A stretch of 49,336 nt of DNA from Denitrobacterium sp024691475. Its GTDB lineage: Bacteria > Actinomycetota > Coriobacteriia > Coriobacteriales > Eggerthellaceae. Shown one piece after another: positions 41,215 to 48,882 of the stretch. The stretch covers positions 1 through 49,336 of the forward strand of contig JAILNP010000034.1 of NCBI GenBank assembly GCA_024691475.1. The letters run 5' to 3'. Each line of letters opens with the position of its first letter. Within the stretch, counting starts at the first letter, position 1. A program made the translations under genes and the position numbers. The notes under the pieces were generated by a model, which had not been told where the DNA came from, searched no databases, and saw only the letters and a list, made by a program, of their open reading frames with translations.

Positions 41215-42149
41215 TGGCTATTACTGCCAAGACCATTACCGATGACGAATTCTTCTTCGGCCACAAGGCCTGTGCTGGCTGTGGCGGTTCGCTGGTGCTT
41301 CGTCAGGCGCTCAAGGTGCTGGGCCCTCATGCCGTTGCGGCGCTTCCCGCGGGGTGCATGAGTGCCGTTGGGTTCAACTTTCCCCAGCTGTGCTTTGCGA
41401 ATAACGCCATGATCACGCCTTTCGCGGCAACTGCCGCCGTTCTTTCCGGTATCGAAGCGGGGCTTCGGGCTCAGGGGATCAAGCCCGACGACTGCACGGT
41501 CGTGGGCTTTGCGGGCGATGGCGGCACGGCCGATATCGGCTTGCAGGCGCTTTCGGGTGCCATCGATCGAAACGACGACATCCTGTACATCTGCTATGAC
41601 AACGAAGCGTATATGAATACGGGCATTCAAAAGAGCTCGCTTACGCCCTTTGGTGCCAAGACCACCACAACGCCCGCTGGTCGCAATGCGCATGGCTGTC
41701 TTACGGAAAAGAAGAACCTGTTCGAGATCGTTGCCGCGCATGGTATTCCCTATGCGGCTACCGCGAGCATTGGCTATCTCAACGACTTTATTCGCAAGGT
41801 CGAGGTGGCGAAGTCGGTGAAGGGCGCGCGCTTCATCCACGTGATTGCTCCTTGCCCAACAGGCTGGGGCTGCGGCGTCGACGAGACCATCGACATTGCC
41901 AAGGAAGTGGTAGATTGCGGTCTCTGGTATCTGGCGGAATATCGCGGTCCTGCCGTGAGCGACGTTGCGGGTGGTTCCTTCAAGCTTTCGCGTAATCCGC
42001 GTGAGTTTGCCGAGGGCGATGCATGGGGGAGCGTGGAACATTATCTACGCCGTCAGGCGCGCTTCCGCGCCCTGAGCGACGAGGAGATAGGATCCGTTAT
42101 CCAGGGTCGTAACGCCACCTGGGAGCGCCTTCGCTCCATTGTCCAGTAG
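41214..42149 (+). CDS. 2-oxoacid:ferredoxin oxidoreductase, beta (thiamine-diphosphate) subunit
   Basis: A 311-residue subunit. The TPP/Mg motif runs GFAGDGGTADIGLQAL to DDILYICYDNEAYMNTGIQKS (the GDG...NEAYMNTG pattern of PorB). Cysteines in HKACAGCGGS, LPAGCMSA and APCPTGWGC can ligate the proximal [4Fe-4S] cluster. It is the last gene of the operon; its ATG overlaps the alpha stop by one base and a strong hairpin follows. With the gamma, delta and alpha subunits it forms a complete enzyme, needing only a ferredoxin partner. Confidence 0.94.
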   Translation: MAITAKTITDDEFFFGHKACAGCGGSLVLRQALKVLGPHAVAALPAGCMSAVGFNFPQLCFANNAMITPFAATAAVLSGIEAGLRAQGIKPDDCTVVGFAGDGGTADIGLQALSGAIDRNDDILYICYDNEAYMNTGIQKSSLTPFGAKTTTTPAGRNAHGCLTEKKNLFEIVAAHGIPYAATASIGYLNDFIRKVEVAKSVKGARFIHVIAPCPTGWGCGVDETIDIAKEVVDCGLWYLAEYRGPAVSDVAGGSFKLSRNPREFAEGDAWGSVEHYLRRQARFRALSDEEIGSVIQGRNATWERLRSIVQ

Positions 42150-42158
42150 CGTATGCAA

Positions 42159-42200
42159 GAAACCCCGCAGCTTCCGTCGTTCGGGCTGTGGGGTTTCCTT
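42159..42200. terminator. Bidirectional terminator between the oxidoreductase operon and mscS-like gene
   Basis: 13-bp arms 42159-42171 and 42185-42197 (one G-U pair), 13-base loop, then CTTT. It lies between convergent genes. Confidence 0.82.
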
Positions 42201-42985
42201 TACTGCATCGAATATGCCTTCGTTCCGTACTGCTTGAGCAGTGGGTCAATCGCGCGCGAGATCATGTTCGCTGCCACCGCATTGCTGTAGGCATCGCGTT
42301 GGATGTCCACGGTGACGGTGCCCGAAAGCCCGCCTAGGGACATGCCATTCATGAGCACGCGAATGCCCAATGGGCCCAAGGTTTCGGTGAAGGTTTCGGA
42401 TAGGGCTTCCTTCACCTTCTCGGTGAATTCGTCGAGGTTAGTCGTGGGGTCGAGAATGATCGGTACGTTGACCAGCCCGAATTCTCCCGCCTCTACGAGC
42501 TTGTTCTTGTACATGACGGAATTCGGAACGATGTAGGTGCTGCCCGTGGCGTCGACGAGAGTGGTGTGGCGCCACGATACGTCGGTTACGCGCGCGACGG
42601 CGTTGTCTACGTAGAAGTAGTCGCCGGGATCGACGATGCGCCCAAGGGTGATCTGCAGGCCACCAAAGAGGTTTGCAATGGTGTCTTGCAGACCCAGCGA
42701 AAGCGCGATGCCTCCAACGCCCAGGGCTGCGATGAATGCCGTAAGGTCATAGCCAAAGCAGACTTTTGCAACGATGATCAGGCCGAATAGCCACAGCGCC
42801 ACACGTGCGATGTTCGCAAAGATGGATCCTGCGGGCAAATCGATGTTGTCGTTGCGGCCAATGTGCATGATGATGCGTCGCACGATTCGTTCGATGACCC
42901 AGGTGGCAAGCAAGATAGCCGCACCCGTGAGGATGGTATTGAGGAGGGGAAATTCGGTTTGGAAGTTCTGAAGCGCTTCGAGCAC
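42200..42985 (-). CDS. MscS-family mechanosensitive channel
   Basis: 261 residues. Three membrane helices (about 15-32, 55-75 and 80-108) end in the pore-lining segment AFIAALGVGGIALSLGLQDTIANLFGGL, with the Gly/Ala packing pattern of the MscS TM3. The beta domain contains FYVDNAVARVTDVSWRHTTL and IVPNSVMYKNKL, as in MscS cytoplasmic cages. It releases ions and osmolytes on membrane tension. The start is GTG 42985, with aaaggag upstream. It stands alone, convergent with the oxidoreductase operon. Confidence 0.92.
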   Translation of the reverse strand: MLEALQNFQTEFPLLNTILTGAAILLATWVIERIVRRIIMHIGRNDNIDLPAGSIFANIARVALWLFGLIIVAKVCFGYDLTAFIAALGVGGIALSLGLQDTIANLFGGLQITLGRIVDPGDYFYVDNAVARVTDVSWRHTTLVDATGSTYIVPNSVMYKNKLVEAGEFGLVNVPIILDPTTNLDEFTEKVKEALSETFTETLGPLGIRVLMNGMSLGGLSGTVTVDIQRDAYSNAVAANMISRAIDPLLKQYGTKAYSMQ

Positions 42986-43118
42986 GCGTTATCTCCTTTG
43001 GCGGTCGCTTTCGCTTTGTCTCTTCCATAGTAGAGTCACGCGAGGTAGCAGGTGGGGTCGATTATCTTTTTTCAGTCATTTAACGGAATCTATGGCATAA
43101 TACTGCTTGCTCTGAAGT

Positions 43119-43193
43119 GCCAGTGTGGCGCAATGGTAGCGCATCTGATTTGTAATCAGGCGGTTGCAGGTTCGAGTCCTGTCACTGGCTCCA
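43119..43193 (+). tRNA. tRNA-Thr (anticodon TGT)
   Basis: Acceptor arms 43119-43125 and 43183-43189 pair perfectly. The anticodon arm is ctgat-tTGTaa-atcag-like with anticodon TGT. The T-arm has TTCGAGT, and CCA is encoded at 43191-43193. A weak CATAAT (43096-43101) lies upstream. Confidence 0.96.
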
Positions 43194-43203
43194 GGGCAAA
43201 ATA

Positions 43204-43233
43204 AAAGGCCAGCGTTTGCTGGCCTTTCGTTTT
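43204..43233. terminator. Terminator after tRNA-Thr, shared with the glycosyltransferase gene
   Basis: Perfect 10-bp arms 43204-43213 and 43218-43227 (aaaggccagc / gctggccttt), tetraloop GTTT, T-rich tail on the plus strand and A-rich flank for the minus strand. Confidence 0.9.
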
Positions 43234-44204
43234 TATTTCTCGGATTTCTTTCCGTAGCGTCGGTATGCTTCGATGACCGACATCTCGTAATCCTTGCGGT
43301 GGTTGTTCACCGAGGTGTCGAGGATGAGGCCGCAGCTAAAGCTGAGCATGCCCGCGCCAACGAAGGCCACGGCCACGATGGCCGATGGGAGCCTGGGCAC
43401 TTGGCCCGTGGAGTTGAACTCGCCGATAACCGGAATGCCCACGATCAGGCCGATGATTACCAGGATGAGGGCAAGCCAACCGAACAGGGCCAGCGGACGG
43501 TAGTCCTTGAACAGCTGACCGATGCACTTGAGCACCTTCCAGCCGTCGCCAAACGTGGAAAGCTTGCTGTAGCTGCCTTCGGGGCGATCACGGTAGTCGA
43601 TGGGCACTTCCACGACACGCCAACGCTTGTCGACGGCGTGGATGGAGAGCTCGGTTTCGATTTCGAATGCGGGGCTGATAACCGGCATGGTCTTCGCGAA
43701 CACGCGGTTGAATGCGCGGTAGCCCGTCATGACGTCGTGGAATTCGAAGCCGTAGATAACCTTGATGAGCCAACGGACCAGGTTGTTACCCAGACCATGG
43801 AACGCACGGTCGTTTTCCTCGCCGTAGCTGCCGTTGGAAAGACGGTCGCCAACGGTCATGTCGGCGCGTTCGTTCACCAGGGGCTCGATGAGCGAGGCGG
43901 CTGCTTCTGCGGGGTACGTATCGTCGCCATCGACCATGATGTAGTAATCGGCGTCGATCTCGCGAATCATCTGACGAACGACATTGCCCTTGCCCTGTCG
44001 CGTTTCGGTGCGGACAATAGCCCCGTGCTCGCGGGCGATGTCACCCGTGCCATCGGAGGAGTTGTTGTCGTAGACGTAGATATCGGCTTCGGGAAGCTCG
44101 CGTTTGAAATCGTCGATAACCTTAGCAATCGTTACCGCTTCATTGTAGCAAGGGATAAGGACGGCCACCGAGCCATCGATATCGCGTGCTGTAAATTCAG
44201 ACAC
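43233..44204 (-). CDS. Family 2 glycosyltransferase (polyprenyl-phosphate sugar transferase-like)
   Basis: 323 residues. The GT2 domain has VAVLIPCYNEAVTIAKVIDD, VYDNNSSDGTGDIA, a DxD-type motif in YYIMVDGDDTYPAEA and DVMTGYRAFNRVFAK. Two C-terminal membrane helices (about 240-262 and 275-300) resemble the GtrB/DPMS-like group that loads sugars onto polyprenyl phosphate. The start is GTG 44204, five bases after aaggag; an upstream in-frame ATG (44237) lacks a site. The gene follows the uup-like gene on the same strand after 131 bases that hold an inverted repeat. The sugar and acceptor are unknown. Confidence 0.9.
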   Translation of the reverse strand: MSEFTARDIDGSVAVLIPCYNEAVTIAKVIDDFKRELPEADIYVYDNNSSDGTGDIAREHGAIVRTETRQGKGNVVRQMIREIDADYYIMVDGDDTYPAEAAASLIEPLVNERADMTVGDRLSNGSYGEENDRAFHGLGNNLVRWLIKVIYGFEFHDVMTGYRAFNRVFAKTMPVISPAFEIETELSIHAVDKRWRVVEVPIDYRDRPEGSYSKLSTFGDGWKVLKCIGQLFKDYRPLALFGWLALILVIIGLIVGIPVIGEFNSTGQVPRLPSAIVAVAFVGAGMLSFSCGLILDTSVNNHRKDYEMSVIEAYRRYGKKSEK

Positions 44205-44249
44205 TGTTTCTCCTTCTAACAACATGCGTGTTTGCACATATATGGTTGA

Positions 44250-44289
44250 AACTATAGCAGTATCTTCGATGTGCGATGGCGCTATAGTT
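44250..44289. repeat. Inverted repeat between uup-like and glycosyltransferase genes
   Basis: Perfect nine-base arms AACTATAGC (44250-44258) and GCTATAGTT (44281-44289), separated by 22 bases, in the leader of the glycosyltransferase gene. The minus strand reads TATAGT in the arm nearest the gene, a possible -10. There is no T-run, so an operator is more likely than a terminator. Confidence 0.45.
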
Positions 44290-44335
44290 CAAAGTCCTTC
44301 TCAAATACGAGATTCAGCACACATATGCAGGTGAT

Positions 44336-46138
44336 TTATCCTTCGAGCTTCTCGGAGAGCTCGAGCCATTCCAGCTCGAGGGCGTCCAGATTGTCTTGCG
44401 CTTGCTGGATTTCCTGCTGAATCGCCCCGAGCGCGGCGTAGTCGAATGGGTCGCATTCCTGCAATTCGGCCTTCTTCTTGTCCACCTTGTCCTGCTGGGT
44501 GTTCATCTTACGTTCCAGACTGCGGAGCTGCTTCTTCATCTCGCGCAGCTCGGCATTGGAGAACCCCGCCGTGGTTTCCTTCTGCTGATGCGGAGCGGCG
44601 GGCTTGCTTTCGTCCGTCGCAGCCATGCTCTTCTCGCGTTCCAGGCGCTTCAAGTATTCGTCGACGCCGCCTGGTACGTGGAAGACCCGTCCGCCCAAGA
44701 TGGCGTACTGGTCATCGGTGACGCGCTCGATGAAATAGCGGTCGTGGCTGACTACGATGAGCGTGCCCGGCCAGGTGTCGAGCAGGTCTTCTGTGATGGC
44801 AAGCATGTCGGTGTCCAAATCGTTGCCCGGCTCGTCGAGGACCAGGACGTTTGGCTCATCGAGCAGGATGAGCAGCAGCTGGAAGCGACGACGCTGCCCG
44901 CCGGAAAGGTCCTTCACGCGCGCATTGAGCTCGTCGCGGGAAAAGCCCAGGCGCTCGAGCATGGCCGAGGGGCTGAGGTTTCTGCCGTCTACCTTGTAGT
45001 ATGTCTTGTAGCGCGATAGCACTACGCGAACGACGTCGTCTTCGATGGGGCGAAGTTCGTCGAGGTTCTGAGTGAGCGTGGCGAATTTTACCGTGCGGCC
45101 AATCTTGATGTGGCCGAGCGTGGGACGCAGTCTTCCGTTGAGCACGTTCAGCAGTGTGGACTTTCCGACGCCGTTTTCGCCTAGGATGCCAATGCGATCG
45201 CCGGGGCCGATGTTCCACGTGATTTCGTTCAGAACGCGCTTGCCCCCGCGGTCGACGCATACGTCGTTGAGCTCGAGCACTTGCTTGCCCAGGCGCGCAG
45301 TGGCCATTTGCTTTAGCTCGATGGGGTTGCGCACGGGTGGTTCGTCAGCGATGAGGGCCTGCGCGGCTTCAACGTGGAATTTTGGCTTGCTGCGTCGTGC
45401 CTGGGCGCCGCGCGAGAGAAATGCCAGCTCTTTGCGGAGCTGGTTTGCGCGCTTCTGCTTGGCGAGCGCTTCGAGCCTGTCGCGTTCCACGCGCTGCATG
45501 ATGTATGCGGAGTAGCCGCCTTCGAAGGGGCTTACCATTCCGTCATGCACTTCCCACATGCTCTGGCAGGCTTCATCGAGGAACCAGCGATCGTGCGTCA
45601 CCACGAGAAGGGCGCCGTCACCTGCGGCCCAGCGTGTGGACAGGTGGTTCGCCAGCCAGTGAATGGCGCCGATGTCCAGATGGTTCGTGGGCTCGTCGAG
45701 CATGAGCACGTTCCAGTCGCCGATGAGCAGGCGAGCGAGGTCCACGCGCCTGCGCTGTCCGCCCGATAGGCTTCCCACGTTGCTGTCGAGGCTTACGTCA
45801 CCGAGCAGCTCTTCTACGATTCCGCGCGTCGTGCGGTCTGCCTCCCAGGTGTAGGCTCTGGTCTCGGTTGACGCCAGTATGTCGCGTACCACGTCTTCGT
45901 CGTCGAATTCGTCGTGCTGACGCAAAACGCCTATGGTGGCGTTGCTCGTTGCGATGACTTGACCCGAATCGGGGGCAACGCTTCCGGACAGCACGTTGAG
46001 CAGGGTAGACTTCCCGTGGCCGTTCAAGCCAACGATGCCGATGCGGTCGCCCGTGTTCACGCCGAGCGTAACCCCGCGGAATATTTCCTTCGTGGGGTAG
46101 TCGAGATGGACGTCTTTGCAGGTGAGCAGAACGGACAC
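44336..46138 (-). CDS. uup: ABC-F family ATPase, Uup-like
   Basis: A 600-residue soluble protein with two ABC domains and no membrane helices. Domain 1 has Walker A GLNGHGKST, LSGGQRRRVDLARLL and LMLDEPTNHLD. Domain 2 has Walker A GENGVGKST, LSGGQRRRFQLLLIL and LVLDEPGNDLD. The inter-domain linker (about 225-310) is basic. A C-terminal coiled coil (LREMKKQLRSLERKMNTQQDKV and beyond) matches Uup, which binds DNA or ribosomes. ABC-F proteins act on the ribosome, resolving stalls or protecting from antibiotics. GTG 46138 is the start, with aaggag six bases before it. It is divergent from queD. Confidence 0.88.
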   Translation of the reverse strand: MSVLLTCKDVHLDYPTKEIFRGVTLGVNTGDRIGIVGLNGHGKSTLLNVLSGSVAPDSGQVIATSNATIGVLRQHDEFDDEDVVRDILASTETRAYTWEADRTTRGIVEELLGDVSLDSNVGSLSGGQRRRVDLARLLIGDWNVLMLDEPTNHLDIGAIHWLANHLSTRWAAGDGALLVVTHDRWFLDEACQSMWEVHDGMVSPFEGGYSAYIMQRVERDRLEALAKQKRANQLRKELAFLSRGAQARRSKPKFHVEAAQALIADEPPVRNPIELKQMATARLGKQVLELNDVCVDRGGKRVLNEITWNIGPGDRIGILGENGVGKSTLLNVLNGRLRPTLGHIKIGRTVKFATLTQNLDELRPIEDDVVRVVLSRYKTYYKVDGRNLSPSAMLERLGFSRDELNARVKDLSGGQRRRFQLLLILLDEPNVLVLDEPGNDLDTDMLAITEDLLDTWPGTLIVVSHDRYFIERVTDDQYAILGGRVFHVPGGVDEYLKRLEREKSMAATDESKPAAPHQQKETTAGFSNAELREMKKQLRSLERKMNTQQDKVDKKKAELQECDPFDYAALGAIQQEIQQAQDNLDALELEWLELSEKLEG

Positions 46139-46166
46139 GTATTTCTCCTTCGTTTTGGGCATCCAT

Positions 46167-46195
46167 GGTAGCACACGCTGCCTCCGTGCTATCAT
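46167..46195. promoter_or_regulatory. Dyad overlapping an extended -10 in the uup/queD divergent region
   Basis: Arms GGTAGCAC (46167-46174) and GTGCTATC (46186-46193) pair with one G-U. TGC-TATCAT (46187-46195) is a possible extended -10 for queD. The dyad could also fold in the uup leader. Confidence 0.35.
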
Positions 46196-46225
46196 CATTC
46201 AGTTAAACAACCGCGAACGATATGG

Positions 46226-46660
46226 ATGTGTATGTACGGTTTGAAAACCGAGAGCTGCTTCGATAGCGCTCATTTTCTATCTGATTACTATGGCAAGTGC
46301 GAAAACCTTCATGGTCATCGCTGGAGGGTGGTTGCCTACCTGCGTCAGCCCAGCTTGCGCACTCAGGGAACCATGCGCGATATGGTGGTCGACTTTGGAG
46401 AGTTCAAGAAGGCCGTCCGCGAGCTTACCGAGGCGTTCGACCATACGTTTCTCGTGGAAGAGGGCACGCTGTCCGATGCCACCATCGAGGCGCTGCGTGG
46501 CGAAGGCTTTGCCCCTACCATCGTTCCGTTCCGCACTACGGCTGAAAACCTGGCACGTCATTTCTACGATAGCCTTGCTGCCAAGGGATTTCCCGTCTCG
46601 CAAATTGATTGCTACGAGACGCCGCTGAACTGCGCGTCGTATTTCGGAGAAGGGGAGTAG
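46226..46660 (+). CDS. queD: 6-carboxy-5,6,7,8-tetrahydropterin synthase (QueD/PTPS family)
   Basis: 144 residues. It converts dihydroneopterin triphosphate to 6-carboxytetrahydropterin, an early step towards queuosine and other 7-deazapurines. The zinc ligands are His in FDSAHFL and the two His of KCENLHGHRW, with the catalytic Cys in KCENLHGH. VVDFGEFKKAV, DHTFL and ETPLNCASY complete the family pattern. The start could be ATG 46226 or 46232; neither has a strong ribosome site. No queC, queE or queF lies nearby. rnhA follows after three bases. Confidence 0.9.
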   Translation: MCMYGLKTESCFDSAHFLSDYYGKCENLHGHRWRVVAYLRQPSLRTQGTMRDMVVDFGEFKKAVRELTEAFDHTFLVEEGTLSDATIEALRGEGFAPTIVPFRTTAENLARHFYDSLAAKGFPVSQIDCYETPLNCASYFGEGE

Positions 46661-46663
46661 CCG

Positions 46664-47110
46664 GTGAGAGTTCAGCTGTACTGCGACGGTGGATGCCGCG
46701 GAAACCAGAACGATCGCAACGTAGGCGGATGGGGTGCGTACCTTATCTGGGGCGACCATACCAAGGAACTGTGGGATGGCGAGGTTAACACCACCAATAA
46801 CAAGATGGAGCTCATGGGTTGCATCCAGGGCTTGCGCGCCATCAAGAACAAGAACGTGGGCGTCGACGTCTACATGGATAGCGCCTACGTATACAACGGC
46901 ATCACCAGCTGGATCTATGGCTGGATGAAGAAGGGCTGGAAGAATTCAAAGAAGGAGCCTGTTGCCAATAAGGATCTGTGGCTCGAACTCCTGGCCGAGA
47001 AGAAGCAGTTTTCGGATATCACGTTCAACAAGGTCAAGGGCCATGCCGATAACGCTGGCAACAACAAGGCCGACGAGCTTGCCAATCGCGCGATGGACGA
47101 GCTTTCGTAG
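46664..47110 (+). CDS. rnhA: Ribonuclease HI
   Basis: A 148-residue RNase H that removes RNA from RNA-DNA hybrids. The catalytic carboxylates are in LYCDGGCRGN (Asp), NNKMELMG (Glu) and VYMDSAYV (Asp), and the last is in the KGHADNAGNNKADELAN segment, which also has the flexible His. The basic handle region WMKKGWKNSKKEPV is present, as in the E. coli type I enzyme. The start is GTG 46664, three bases after the queD stop; its ribosome site (ggggag) lies inside the end of queD. Confidence 0.95.
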   Translation: MRVQLYCDGGCRGNQNDRNVGGWGAYLIWGDHTKELWDGEVNTTNNKMELMGCIQGLRAIKNKNVGVDVYMDSAYVYNGITSWIYGWMKKGWKNSKKEPVANKDLWLELLAEKKQFSDITFNKVKGHADNAGNNKADELANRAMDELS

Positions 47111-47157
47111 CTTGATGGATGCTTGCTCTTCGCGCTTTATCCGACTATAGCGTCATG

Positions 47158-47163
47158 TATAAT
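47158..47163 (+). promoter_or_regulatory. -10 element upstream of the NSS transporter
   Basis: A perfect TATAAT, 43 bases before the start codon. The best -35 is TTTATC (47136-47141, spacer 16), which is weak. Confidence 0.5.
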
Positions 47164-47206
47164 TTCGCTCACGCATAGTGGCTTAGATTGTGGATTAGGG
47201 AACGAA

Positions 47207-48619
47207 ATGGCGGAACAACTTATTGGTGAAAGCGCCCCGCGCGAACGCTTTGGCTCGCGTTTGGGGTTTATTCTTATTTCTGCGGGCTGCGCCATCGGCC
47301 TTGGCAATGTGTGGCGCTTTCCGTACATCACGGGTGAGTATGGTGGTGCGGCATTCGTTCTGCTGTACTTGATCTTCCTGGTAATTTTGGGCCTGCCGGT
47401 CATGGTGATGGAATTTGCCGTGGGCCGTGCCAGCCAGAAGAGCTCGGCGAAGGCCTTCGACGTGCTTGCCCCGAAGAAGAAGTGGGGCTGGTTCGGCTGG
47501 TGGGGCTACCTTGGCTGCATGCTCCTCATGATGTTCTACACCACGGTGGGTGGTTGGATGGTCAGCTACGTTGCCAAGATGGCATCGGGCGAGTTCAACG
47601 GCCTTTCCGCCGAGGGCGTGGGGCTTGCGTTCGAGGCTACCCTTGCCGACCCCGGCCAGCAGGTTGCCTGGATGCTCGTTGCCATCCTGCTTGGGTTCTT
47701 CGTCGTTAGCCTGGGCCTGCAGAAGGGCGTCGAGCGCATTACGAAGTTCATGATGGGTGCGCTCCTGATCATCATGGTTGCGCTGGCCATTCGCGCCGTA
47801 ACGCTTCCTGGTGCCGAAGCGGGCCTCGCATTCTATCTGGTTCCGGATTTCGGTAAGCTCATGGCCACCCCCGAAATCTTCCTCGATGCCGTCTTCGCCG
47901 CAATGGGCCAGGCGTTCTTCACGCTTTCCCTGGGCATTTCCGCTATGGAGGTGTTCGGTAGCTACCTGGGCAAGGAACGCAGCCTTACGGGCGAGGCCGT
48001 GCGCATTGTTGGGCTCGACACTTTTGTGGCCATCGTTGCGGGCCTCATCATCTTCCCCGCATGCTTTGCCTTTGGCGTGAACCCGGGTCAGGGTCCGTCG
48101 CTGGTGTTCGTGACCCTGCCCACGATTTTCGGCGAAATGCCCTTGGGCCAGCTCTGGGGCGCGCTCTTCTTCGTGTTCATGAGCTTCGCGGCATTGTCCA
48201 CCATCATTGCCGTATTCGAGAACCTCATCAGCTTCGGCATGGATCGCTGGAATTGGACGCGCACGCAGGCGGTTGCCTATACCGCCATCATGGTTACCGT
48301 GCTGAGCATTCCCTGCGCGCTTGGCTTCAATCTGTGGGCTGGCGTTACCATCCCCGGCATTGGCGATATTCAGTCGATCGAGGACTTCATCGTTTCGAAC
48401 AACCTTCTGCCTCTTGGCAGCCTGCTCTATGTCGTCTTCTGCGTTTCGAAGTTCGGCTGGGGCTGGGAGAATTTCGTGGTCGAGGCCGACGCGGGCGAGG
48501 GCATGCATTTTCCCCGTTGGGCGCGTCTGTGGCTTACGTGGGGCGTTCCTGCGCTCATTCTCGTTATCTGGGTTTCGGGGTACGTGCCGAAATTTATGCT
48601 TTGGTTCGGTCTTTCGTAG
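47207..48619 (+). CDS. Neurotransmitter:sodium symporter (NSS) family transporter
   Basis: 470 residues with about eleven or twelve membrane helices. Helix 1 contains ILISAGCAIGLGNVWRFPYI, the hallmark GNVWRFP-type sodium and substrate site. The unwound helix 6 region is AMGQAFFTLSLGISAMEVFGSYLG, and helix 8 is SFAALSTIIAVFENLISF. Bacterial members such as LeuT, MhsT and TnaT import amino acids, often hydrophobic or aromatic ones. The ATG at 47207 has aggga seven bases upstream; the frame is open further 5' over the promoter region and is not used. It is a single-gene unit before tRNA-Arg. Confidence 0.94.
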   Translation: MAEQLIGESAPRERFGSRLGFILISAGCAIGLGNVWRFPYITGEYGGAAFVLLYLIFLVILGLPVMVMEFAVGRASQKSSAKAFDVLAPKKKWGWFGWWGYLGCMLLMMFYTTVGGWMVSYVAKMASGEFNGLSAEGVGLAFEATLADPGQQVAWMLVAILLGFFVVSLGLQKGVERITKFMMGALLIIMVALAIRAVTLPGAEAGLAFYLVPDFGKLMATPEIFLDAVFAAMGQAFFTLSLGISAMEVFGSYLGKERSLTGEAVRIVGLDTFVAIVAGLIIFPACFAFGVNPGQGPSLVFVTLPTIFGEMPLGQLWGALFFVFMSFAALSTIIAVFENLISFGMDRWNWTRTQAVAYTAIMVTVLSIPCALGFNLWAGVTIPGIGDIQSIEDFIVSNNLLPLGSLLYVVFCVSKFGWGWENFVVEADAGEGMHFPRWARLWLTWGVPALILVIWVSGYVPKFMLWFGLS

Positions 48620-48647
48620 TTCGATGCGATAGAATAACTCTGCTAAT

Positions 48648-48723
48648 GCGCCCGTGGCTCAATGGATAGAGCATCGGACTTCTAATCCGACGGTTGTGGG
48701 TTCGAGTCCCGCCGGGCGCACCA
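48648..48723 (+). tRNA. tRNA-Arg (anticodon TCT)
   Basis: Acceptor arms 48648-48654 and 48713-48719 (gcgcccg / cgggcgc) pair fully. The anticodon stem is tcgga/tccga around cttctaa (anticodon TCT), the T-arm has TTCGAGT, and CCA is encoded at 48721-48723. Confidence 0.96.
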
Positions 48724-48766
48724 CTTTGCATATGCCTCGGATGACCTTTTGTCGCCGTGATAGTGC

Positions 48767-48795
48767 AGCAGCCGACGTCTTCGTCGGCTGCTTTC
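48767..48795. terminator. Hairpin between tRNA-Arg and the nitroreductase-like gene
   Basis: Perfect 10-bp arms 48767-48776 and 48783-48792 (agcagccgac / gtcggctgct), six-base loop, short T-rich tail. It probably ends the tRNA transcript. The 90 bases to the next gene hold nothing convincing. Confidence 0.65.
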
Positions 48796-48882
48796 ACTTT
48801 GGTTTCGTTTCCCTGCTTCGTACTGTCGCGTTTTGCATGGGGGAGTGCCCTGGTGGGGCAGAGCATGCCTTGTCGCGTGCTC

